Positions 6,734-11,541 of a DNA stretch of 11,541 nucleotides are shown here, piece by piece. Each line of letters begins with the position of its first letter. The stretch's first letter is position 1. The notes beneath the pieces were generated by a model. It ran no database searches. It was not told where the DNA came from and saw only the letters and a program-made list of their open reading frames with translations. Origin of the DNA: Actinomycetota bacterium (GTDB taxonomy: Bacteria > Actinomycetota > Thermoleophilia > UBA2241); the NCBI GenBank assembly GCA_003132645.1, contig PKYM01000330.1, positions 9,450-20,990 on the forward strand. The letters are read 5' to 3'. The translations under genes and the position numbers were made by a program.

Positions 6734-8055
6734 GCGGGCCCGTCCTCGAGCTCGTCGGCGAGCTGTCCGACGAACAGGCCGACGTCGGTGACCACGCCGA
6801 TCGTCTGAAAGCTGCCCCGATCGGCGAGCTTGGTGACCACCGCCGGGTTGATGTCGACGCACACGGTGTGCACCGCGGCCGGCAGGAGATTGCCGGTGGC
6901 GATCGAGTGCAGCATGGTCGACAGCATCAGGCAGGCGCCGGCCCGCTGAGCGTAGGAACGCATGACCCGCTGGGCCTCCATCACGTCGGTGATCACCTCG
7001 GGCAGCGGCCCGTCGTCGCGGATCGAACCGGCCAGCACGAAGGGCGTGCCGGTGGTCACCAGCGTATGCATGAGGCCGGATGATAGAAGCCCCTGGTCGA
7101 TCGCCGCCGCGATGCTCCCGCAGCGCCGGATGGTGTTGATCGCGCGCAGGTGATGCTCGTGACCGCCGGGCACCGGCATGCCGCTCTCCATGTCGATGCC
7201 GAGCGAAGTGCCGTAGAGGTTCGATTCGATGTCGTGGGTGGCGACCGCGTTGCCGCCGAACAGGGCACCGATGTAGCCGGCGCGGATGAGGCGCGCCAGT
7301 TGCGCCGCCGAGCCGGTGTGGACCACGGCCGGACCGACCACGGCGATCGTCAGGCGGCCCTCGTCGCGCACGCGTCGCAGCAGGCGCGCCACCTCGTGGA
7401 CGATCTGCGCCTTGGGTTTCTCGCTGCTGACCGCCGAGGCCATGAACTCGAACGGCTGACTCTCGCGGGGACGCTGCAGGGGGACCACGCGGATGCCGTG
7501 ATGGCCTACCACGAAGCGTTCGCCCCTGCGCACATCGTTGAGCGGCACCGTCTCGGCGCGGACGGCGGCCGTCTCGGCGCGGACGGCGGCGGTCTCGGCG
7601 CGGACGGCGGCGGCCGAGCCGGCCGCGGCTTCGCCGTCGACCCCGGCCACGGCCTCGCGGTGACTGGTCACCCGCACTCCGCAGTCCATCTCGGGCTGGG
7701 CGACGCGCGCCCACTCGCCGGCGATTCGCACGAACGTCTCGAGGTTGGTCGTCGAGTAGAAGTCGTCGGGGAACACGCCGTCGGCCGGCGCCGCAGCCAC
7801 GACGGCGTCCTCGGGCGCCACCGCCACCGCACCGTGCTCCTGCACCGCGGTGAGGAGCTCCTCGAGGTGCGCCCGGTCGCGCCCGTAGATGCGAAACACC
7901 GCCCTCGAGATGTCGGTCTTGGTACGCCCCACGTCGAACGACAGGATCTCGAACTCGCCCTCGAGATCCATCACGTCGTCCATGATCTGCGGCACCATGA
8001 GCGAGTCGATCAGGTGCCCCTCGATACGTACGTCTTCGTAAGGTCTCTGCGGCAT
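6730..8055 (-). CDS. TIGR00300-family protein (LOR/SDH domain plus putative NAD-dependent ornithine cyclodeaminase)
   Basis: A 441-residue protein with an N-terminal LOR/SDH conserved domain (about 3-125) and a C-terminal nucleotide-binding catalytic domain (about 175-435). Family marks are GPAVVHTG (241-248), GGNAVATHDIE (267-277), AGSIRDDGPLPEVITDV (342-358), MLSTMLHSIATGN (377-389) and CVDINPAVVTKL (399-410). As I recall, archaeal members and the C-terminal part of cyanobacterial AgrE/ArgZ convert ornithine to proline and ammonia. The older LOR/SDH label implies lysine catabolism and rests on sequence alone. No arginine dihydrolase domain precedes it here. Residues 149-169 are three AAVRAET heptads in a linker that seems longer than usual. 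The ATG at 8053-8055 is preferred because MPQRPYEDVR begins the conserved region; an ATG at 8074-8076 adds seven residues. It diverges from the GNAT gene. Confidence 0.88.
   Translation of the reverse strand: MPQRPYEDVRIEGHLIDSLMVPQIMDDVMDLEGEFEILSFDVGRTKTDISRAVFRIYGRDRAHLEELLTAVQEHGAVAVAPEDAVVAAAPADGVFPDDFYSTTNLETFVRIAGEWARVAQPEMDCGVRVTSHREAVAGVDGEAAAGSAAAVRAETAAVRAETAAVRAETVPLNDVRRGERFVVGHHGIRVVPLQRPRESQPFEFMASAVSSEKPKAQIVHEVARLLRRVRDEGRLTIAVVGPAVVHTGSAAQLARLIRAGYIGALFGGNAVATHDIESNLYGTSLGIDMESGMPVPGGHEHHLRAINTIRRCGSIAAAIDQGLLSSGLMHTLVTTGTPFVLAGSIRDDGPLPEVITDVMEAQRVMRSYAQRAGACLMLSTMLHSIATGNLLPAAVHTVCVDINPAVVTKLADRGSFQTIGVVTDVGLFVGQLADELEDGPA
7549..7612 (-). repeat. Three 21-bp tandem repeats in the TIGR00300 gene
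   Basis: Three consecutive 21-base units (plus strand 7550-7570, 7571-7591, 7592-7612) differ only at the last base of the first. They encode AAVRAET three times in the linker between the two domains. Near-identity implies recent slippage or strong homogenisation. The frame is preserved. Confidence 0.92.
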
Positions 8056-8064
8056 GACCGGTCC

Positions 8065-8070
8065 ATTATC
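8065..8070 (-). promoter_or_regulatory. GATAAT -10-like element for the TIGR00300 gene
   Basis: GATAAT (five of six matches to TATAAT) lies nine bases before the preferred ATG at 8055, and no Shine-Dalgarno sequence lies between. Transcription would start at or just before the ATG. It also argues against the upstream ATG at 8076, which the promoter would leave untranscribed. Confidence 0.45.
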
Positions 8071-8082
8071 TCGCATCGACGA

Positions 8083-8088
8083 TAGAAT
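8083..8088 (+). promoter_or_regulatory. TAGAAT -10-like element for the GNAT gene
   Basis: TAGAAT (five of six matches to TATAAT) lies 27 bases before the ATG at 8116, giving a short leader that includes the Shine-Dalgarno site. With the GATAAT on the other strand 12 bases away it forms a compact divergent promoter pair. No clear -35 is seen. Confidence 0.4.
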
Positions 8089-8103
8089 GTGGGGACACGA
8101 GGG

Positions 8104-8110
8104 AAGGGAG
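8104..8110 (+). promoter_or_regulatory. Shine-Dalgarno AAGGGAG for the GNAT gene
   Basis: AAGGGAG precedes the ATG at 8116 by five bases. It selects this start over an in-frame codon at 8089, which would place the Shine-Dalgarno site inside the coding region. Confidence 0.7.
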
Positions 8111-8115
8111 ATCCG

Positions 8116-9084
8116 ATGGCGGACCTGCCGCCCGGCTACACGCTGGCGCGCCCGGACGCGTCCGATGCCCGCGTCATCCAGACGCTTGTCAACGCCTGCG
8201 AGTCAGCCGATTGCGGCGAGCAGCGCGAGGACGACTGGGAGGTCGCGTCCGACGTCCTCGACCCGGCAGTGGACATCGCCCGTGACTGGTTTCTGATCCG
8301 CGCGCCACACGGCGAGCCGGCGGCGTTCGGCAGCGCCTACTGCCCTCCCGGAGCCGAACCGTGGACGCTCGCCTACGTGCATCCACTGCATCGGGGTCGA
8401 CTGCTCTCGGCCGTCCTGCTCGAACTGGCCGAGCAGCGGGTCCGCGAGCACCTGGCCGAACGTGCCACCGGGCAGGACGACCGCGTCGACCCCAAGACCT
8501 CCACGGTTCTGACCATCTGCGAAGACACCAAGACGCAGCGCATCGCCTGGCTGTGCGCACGCCGCTATCGCCGCGTCCGCGACAGCTACGCGATGCGTAT
8601 CGATCTGTCGCGCGGCTTCGCAGGGTCTGAGTGGCCGGCCGGCTTCGAGCTGCGCCAGGCGCGCCTGCCTGCCGACGAACGCGCCTCCTACGAGGCCGAT
8701 CTCGAAGCCTTCGTCGAGCACTTCGGGTACTACGAGCAGTCGTTCGAGGCCTGGAAGGCCCGGCACGAGACGCACCCCGAATTCGATCCCGCACTCTGGC
8801 TCATCGCGTGGTCCGGCTCCGAGATCGCGGGACAGGTGGCCGGCGTGAGGCGGGGGCCTGCCGCCTACATCGACGACGTTGCCGTGCGCAAACCGTGGCG
8901 GGGCCGAGGACTGGCCCTGGCTCTCCTGCTCGAGGAGTTCGCGCGCTTCCACGCCCGCGGCTGCGACGACGTGTACCTCTTCGTCGACGCGGAAAACCCG
9001 ACGGGCGCGGTGCGGCTCTACGAGAAGGCCGGCATGAAGGTCTGGCGGCGCTTTGGGCACTACCGGCTGGAGCTTGGCAGCTGA
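8116..9084 (+). CDS. Tandem GNAT N-acetyltransferase (mycothiol synthase-like architecture)
   Basis: A 322-residue protein with two GNAT-like halves. The C-terminal half (about 175-320) has an intact acetyl-CoA site: VAVRKPWRGRGLALALL (255-271) with the RGRGLA pyrophosphate loop, and NPTGAVRLYEKAGM (294-307), the usual motif B. The N-terminal half (about 5-165) has a decayed counterpart, HPLHRGRLLSAVLL (89-102), and probably serves structure or substrate binding. Two GNAT domains with the active one at the C-terminus is the plan of MshD, which acetylates Cys-GlcN-Ins to finish mycothiol. Many actinobacterial proteins share this plan with other or unknown substrates, and no mycothiol gene is nearby, so I do not assign mshD. 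The Shine-Dalgarno site at 8104 fixes the start. The gene converges with the second EamA gene across 40 bases. Confidence 0.85.
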   Translation: MADLPPGYTLARPDASDARVIQTLVNACESADCGEQREDDWEVASDVLDPAVDIARDWFLIRAPHGEPAAFGSAYCPPGAEPWTLAYVHPLHRGRLLSAVLLELAEQRVREHLAERATGQDDRVDPKTSTVLTICEDTKTQRIAWLCARRYRRVRDSYAMRIDLSRGFAGSEWPAGFELRQARLPADERASYEADLEAFVEHFGYYEQSFEAWKARHETHPEFDPALWLIAWSGSEIAGQVAGVRRGPAAYIDDVAVRKPWRGRGLALALLLEEFARFHARGCDDVYLFVDAENPTGAVRLYEKAGMKVWRRFGHYRLELGS

Positions 9085-9115
9085 GAACCGGTCTCGGCGT
9101 CCCCCTCCGCGGCGC

Positions 9116-9128
9116 CTGAGGAGCTCAG
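9116..9128. terminator. Short stem-loop between convergent GNAT and EamA genes
   Basis: CTGAG-GAG-CTCAG forms a five-base-pair stem with a three-base loop in the 40-base convergent gap, overlapping the EamA stop codon. The symmetric shape could act on both strands. There is no T-run, so it is at best a weak terminator. Confidence 0.3.
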
Positions 9129-10078
9129 CGCGAGCGCGGCTCGATCGGCAGCAGCGCCTCGGCGGGCGCCTTGTTGCGGCGCCCGCCCGCCGGCAGCAGC
9201 TCGATGATCAGCATGCCGGTGAAGATCAGCGAGGCGCCGACCATCATGCGCCAGGTGACGCTGTCCATGCCGAAGATGACGCCCGACACGGCGGCGAACA
9301 CGCTCTCGAAGCAAAGCAGCACGGCGGCGTGGGTCGAGGTCGTGTAGCGCTGCGCCCAGGACTGGATGAAGAACGCATAGATGGTGCCCGAAAGCGCCGT
9401 CCAGAGGATCGCCGCCCAGGCTTCCCAGCCGAGCGCCAGCGTGAGGTGGGCGACGAACGGCGTGACGATCACGAGCAGCACGGTGGAGACCGCCATCTGC
9501 GTCACGGCGAGCGTCGAGGGCGGCACCTTGGGAGCGAAGAAGCCGGTCGCCATGATGTGCATGCCGTAGAGGAGAGCGCCCAGCAGCGTGAGCGCGTCGC
9601 CCCAGCTCACAGTGAGGTTGCCGCGCAACGACAGAAAGCCCAGGCCGGCGGTCGCCACGAAGGCGCCCAGCACCTGGAACCAGCCCGGCGAGCGCCTGGC
9701 CACCGCCCAGTACAGGAACGGCACCATGGCCACGCTGAGTCCGGTGATGAACCCCGACTTGCCGGGCGTTGTGTACTGCAGGCCGATGGTCTGCACGACG
9801 AGCGCGGTCAGGTAGAAAACGCCGAGCAGGCCGCCCATGCGCCATTGGGCGCGCGTGGCCTTGAGCAGAGCGCGCGGCTGGATCAGCGAGAAGATGGCCG
9901 TCGCCACGACGTAGCGCAGCAGCAGGTAGACCATCGTGCCGGCGACGACGCTCTTGGCGATAGGGCTGACGGCGTCAATCGTGCGCTCGGTGACGAACTT
10001 GATGACCACGAAGTTGAAGCCCCAGAAGATGGCCACCGAAAACAGCGCGAGGTCGGCGATGAGGGCTTTGCGGTGCAT
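9125..10078 (-). CDS. EamA/DMT-family transporter (second of two)
   Basis: A 317-residue inner-membrane protein with two EamA repeats (about 8-145 and 158-297) and about ten helices, followed by a charged cytoplasmic tail (about 300-317). Typical features are LFSVAIFWGFNFVVIK at the start, LQYTTPGKSGFITGL at the end of the first repeat region, and LLCFESVFAAVSGVIFG in the last helices, the counterpart of the common EPVFAA motif. It is not a close duplicate of the EamA gene at 2796-3629; shared residues are those of the family. The substrate is unknown. The ATG at 10076-10078 is chosen because TAGACT lies seven bases upstream; the adjacent GTG at 10079-10081 would add one residue. It follows the SDR gene on the same strand after about 85 bases. 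Confidence 0.87.
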   Translation of the reverse strand: MHRKALIADLALFSVAIFWGFNFVVIKFVTERTIDAVSPIAKSVVAGTMVYLLLRYVVATAIFSLIQPRALLKATRAQWRMGGLLGVFYLTALVVQTIGLQYTTPGKSGFITGLSVAMVPFLYWAVARRSPGWFQVLGAFVATAGLGFLSLRGNLTVSWGDALTLLGALLYGMHIMATGFFAPKVPPSTLAVTQMAVSTVLLVIVTPFVAHLTLALGWEAWAAILWTALSGTIYAFFIQSWAQRYTTSTHAAVLLCFESVFAAVSGVIFGMDSVTWRMMVGASLIFTGMLIIELLPAGGRRNKAPAEALLPIEPRSR

Positions 10079-10085
10079 CACTCGG

Positions 10086-10091
10086 AGTCTA
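10086..10091 (-). promoter_or_regulatory. TAGACT -10-like element before the second EamA gene
   Basis: TAGACT is seven bases before the ATG at 10078. The bases between (CCGAGTG) hold no good Shine-Dalgarno site, which fits a leaderless transcript starting at the ATG. It suggests this gene does not depend only on read-through from the SDR gene. Confidence 0.5.
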
Positions 10092-10163
10092 TGCGCCGGC
10101 CGGCGAAGCGTCGACCGGCGGCGGCGCGTCGAGCGGCGGCGCCGCGTCGGGCGCCGGCCGCCG
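10092..10163. repeat. G+C-rich low-complexity spacer with degenerate repeats
   Basis: The gap between the SDR stop and the second EamA promoter is almost pure G and C. It repeats GCGTCG three times (10108, 10126, 10144), each followed by CGG/CGCC-rich bases, at an 18-base step. The self-complementary GCGCCGGCCGGCG near 10093 could form a hairpin that ends SDR transcription. I see no coding sequence in it. Confidence 0.4.
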
Positions 10164-10949
10164 TTACGCCGTGAAGCCCCCGTCGACCACCCAGGTGCGG
10201 CCGCTGACGAAGCTGGCCTCGTCGCTCGCCAGGAAAGCCACGACCGACGCGAGCTCCTCCGGCTGGCCGATGCGTCCGAGCGGGTAGCCGTCGGCCTGCC
10301 ACGAGGCGTAGGCCTCGGAGTCCTCGGCGTCGGCTATCGCCTTGGTCAGCATGGGCGTGTCGAAGATCGCCGGCGAGACGCTGCAGACGCGGATGTTGTC
10401 GGGGCCGTGATCTTTGGCAAGCGTGCGGGTCAGCATGATCACGCCGGCCTTGGAGGCGGCGTAAGCCGCCGCCGCGGGCTCGCCGTGCAGGCCGGAGTCG
10501 CTGGCAAGGTTGATGATCACCCCGCTGCGCCGCGGCGCCATGTGCGCCAGCGCGGCGCGGCACATGAAGTAGGTGCCCTTGAGGTTGCAGTCCATGAGGA
10601 GGTCGTAGTCGGCCTCTGTCATGGCTGTGATGGGCTTCTCGATCCAGATGCCGGCGGAGTTCACGAGCACGTCGAGACGGCCCCGCACGGCGACCGCGTC
10701 GGCCACCATGCGGTCGCAGTCGGCGACCAGGGCGACGTCGCCGAAGACGGCCGACATTTCGGTCTCGCGGTGGCCGGCCCGTTGGGCGATCCCGAGAGCC
10801 GTGGCCGCGACGGCGTGAGTCCGTTGCTCGTCGCGGCCGGCGACGACCACCGAGGCGCCCTCGGCGGCCAGACGGCAGACGATCGCCTCGCCGAGGCCCG
10901 ACGAACCGCCGGTCACGAGCGCCACCTTGCCTGACAGACCCTGGAACAT
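10164..10949 (-). CDS. Short-chain dehydrogenase/reductase (classical SDR)
   Basis: A 261-residue cytoplasmic NAD(P)-dependent oxidoreductase. The cofactor loop TGGSSGLG is at 13-20, and Arg39 at the end of the second strand favours NADP over NAD. NSAG lies at 97-100. The catalytic tetrad is complete: Asn122, Ser150, Tyr163 and Lys167 (YAASK). VSPAIFDTPM at 191-200 and a C-terminal VVDGGFTA are usual for the FabG-like group. Residues about 52-66 look like a short extra loop before the GDV motif. Substrate and direction cannot be told from sequence; the family covers 3-oxoacyl, sugar, steroid and alcohol substrates. An AAGGAG site five bases before the ATG fixes the start. The gene begins ten bases after the M20 peptidase stop, so the two form an operon and may act on one pathway. 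Confidence 0.9.
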   Translation of the reverse strand: MFQGLSGKVALVTGGSSGLGEAIVCRLAAEGASVVVAGRDEQRTHAVAATALGIAQRAGHRETEMSAVFGDVALVADCDRMVADAVAVRGRLDVLVNSAGIWIEKPITAMTEADYDLLMDCNLKGTYFMCRAALAHMAPRRSGVIINLASDSGLHGEPAAAAYAASKAGVIMLTRTLAKDHGPDNIRVCSVSPAIFDTPMLTKAIADAEDSEAYASWQADGYPLGRIGQPEELASVVAFLASDEASFVSGRTWVVDGGFTA

Positions 10950-10954
10950 CTGAT

Positions 10955-10960
10955 CTCCTT
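10955..10960 (-). promoter_or_regulatory. Shine-Dalgarno AAGGAG for the SDR gene
   Basis: A perfect AAGGAG lies five bases before the SDR ATG (10947-10949) and shares one base with the upstream M20 stop codon. Ribosomes ending the M20 gene would be placed on it, which favours translational coupling. Confidence 0.8.
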
Positions 10961-11541
10961 CAGCTTCCCGCGCTCACCCCGCACCAGCGCATCGCGGCGA
11001 CGGCGACGATCGCCGCGGTGTCGACCAGCTCGTCGATCGAGACGCGTTCGTTCACGGCGTGCGCTGTGCTCATGCCGCATGGACCGTAGGAGAAGGTCGG
11101 CACGCCGCCATGCAGGGTGAAGGTGGCGGCGTCATGCCACGAGTCGAGGCCGCCCGGGTGCGAAGGGTGCCCGAAGGCGGCGGCCGTGTCGAGCACCGTG
11201 GTCACGAGCGGGTGGCCGGCGGCGATCTCGGCCGGCGGCACCTCCCACTCCCACTGCCAGGCGATCGGGTGCTCGGCAAGCCAGGGGTCGGCCGCCGCGG
11301 CGGCGTCTATGCGCTCGCGGATCTCGGCCTTGACCGGCTCGGCGCCGAGGCTCTCGTGCCAGTGAGCAGGCAGGTAGTGACAGTCGAGCGTCAGGTGGCA
11401 GAAGGCAGGATAGGTGACGTCCCAGGTGCCGCCGTCAACCAGCACGGGCACGATGTCGCCCGCAGACAGGAAGGGATGCCGCTGATCGGACCGTCCGCGC
11501 CAGTCCTCGTTCAAGCGCCGCACCTCCGTCAGGATCGGCAC
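10960..11541 (-). CDS. M20-family metallopeptidase/deacylase (C-terminal part; N-terminus beyond the window)
   Basis: The frame is open to the window edge, so only the last 193 residues are seen. The GTG at the edge is more likely an internal valine codon than a start. Visible parts are most of the inserted dimerisation (lid) domain, including DGGTWDVTYPAFCHLTLDC and a YLPAHW segment, then the end of the catalytic domain. There GGLDSWHDAATF and GPCG...AHAVNERVSIDEL match the M20 (ArgE/DapE/ACY1) C-terminus. The histidine of AHAVNE would be the late metal ligand. The main metal-binding residues lie outside. Family members hydrolyse N-acyl amino acids or dipeptides such as N-acetylornithine and N-succinyl-diaminopimelate; this one is not clearly any of these. 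The gene overlaps the Shine-Dalgarno site of the SDR gene that follows. Confidence 0.85.
   Translation of the reverse strand: MPILTEVRRLNEDWRGRSDQRHPFLSAGDIVPVLVDGGTWDVTYPAFCHLTLDCHYLPAHWHESLGAEPVKAEIRERIDAAAAADPWLAEHPIAWQWEWEVPPAEIAAGHPLVTTVLDTAAAFGHPSHPGGLDSWHDAATFTLHGGVPTFSYGPCGMSTAHAVNERVSIDELVDTAAIVAVAAMRWCGVSAGS

Noticed and set aside
7549..7612. CRISPR array or phase-variation switch at the 21-bp repeats
   Set aside because: There are no spacers, so not CRISPR. The unit is a multiple of three, so copy changes would not switch the gene off.
7150..8085. 311-codon plus-strand open frame opposite the TIGR00300 gene
   Set aside because: Shadow of a strongly conserved family. Its GADGG repeats are only the 21-bp array read on the other strand.
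2796..10078. The two EamA transporters as a recent gene duplication
   Set aside because: They share only general family features, differ in length and C-terminal tail, and lie 6 kb apart. Two separate members of a large family is simpler.
9053..10174. 373-codon plus-strand frame opposite the second EamA gene
   Set aside because: Rich in His, Glu, Arg and Gln, typical of the complement of a hydrophobic membrane protein. No domain seen.
1..11541. Defence island, prophage or biosynthetic cluster
   Set aside because: No nuclease, helicase, toxin, integrase, transposase, capsid or multidomain synthase sequence is visible. All ten coding regions fall in common metabolic, transport or wall families.

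Overview
The window is G+C-rich, gene-dense DNA. By eye it is about two thirds or more G+C, with strong G/C bias at third codon positions, several GTG starts and a mix of Shine-Dalgarno-led and apparently leaderless genes. Three features suggest an actinobacterium (Actinomycetota): an amidase with an actinobacterial-type C-terminal motif, a tandem-GNAT protein resembling mycothiol synthase, and the leaderless-type promoters. A flavodiiron protein and a stand-alone TIGR00300 protein point to an anaerobic or microaerobic, deep-branching lineage. The phylum is an inference and the class cannot be fixed from this window.

Layout. 1-1808 (+): the 3' part of a cysteine desulfurase-like PLP enzyme, then a homoserine dehydrogenase 3 bases later. 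1833-4941 (-): flavodiiron protein, EamA/DMT transporter and membrane-anchored N-acetylmuramoyl-alanine amidase, in transcriptional order. Each of the three has its own promoter-like element. 5099-6733 (+): an AMP-forming fatty acyl-CoA synthetase, divergent from the flavodiiron gene across a 157-base regulatory gap. 6730-8055 (-): a TIGR00300 (LOR/SDH plus ornithine cyclodeaminase-type) protein whose stop codon interlocks with that of the acyl-CoA synthetase. 8116-9084 (+): the tandem-GNAT acetyltransferase, divergent from the TIGR00300 gene. 9125-11541 (-): the C-terminal part of an M20 peptidase, an SDR oxidoreductase translated right behind it, and a second EamA transporter. No gap exceeds 160 bases. 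I see no RNA gene, CRISPR array, insertion sequence or phage gene.

How the genes fit together. This looks like ordinary chromosomal metabolism rather than one large system. Amino-acid metabolism is represented by homoserine dehydrogenase, the putative ornithine cyclodeaminase, the M20 hydrolase and the PLP enzyme. Fatty-acid activation, O2/NO detoxification, wall hydrolysis and metabolite export make up the rest.

The less ordinary signal is in the non-coding and low-complexity DNA. The hexamer TAGACT occurs four times. All four are on the minus strand and immediately upstream of minus-strand genes, three of them at 6-8 bases from the start codon, as expected for leaderless transcription. Short in-frame tandem repeats have expanded inside the TIGR00300 gene, inside the homoserine dehydrogenase gene and across the stop codon of the flavodiiron gene. 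I found no convincing new multi-gene system.
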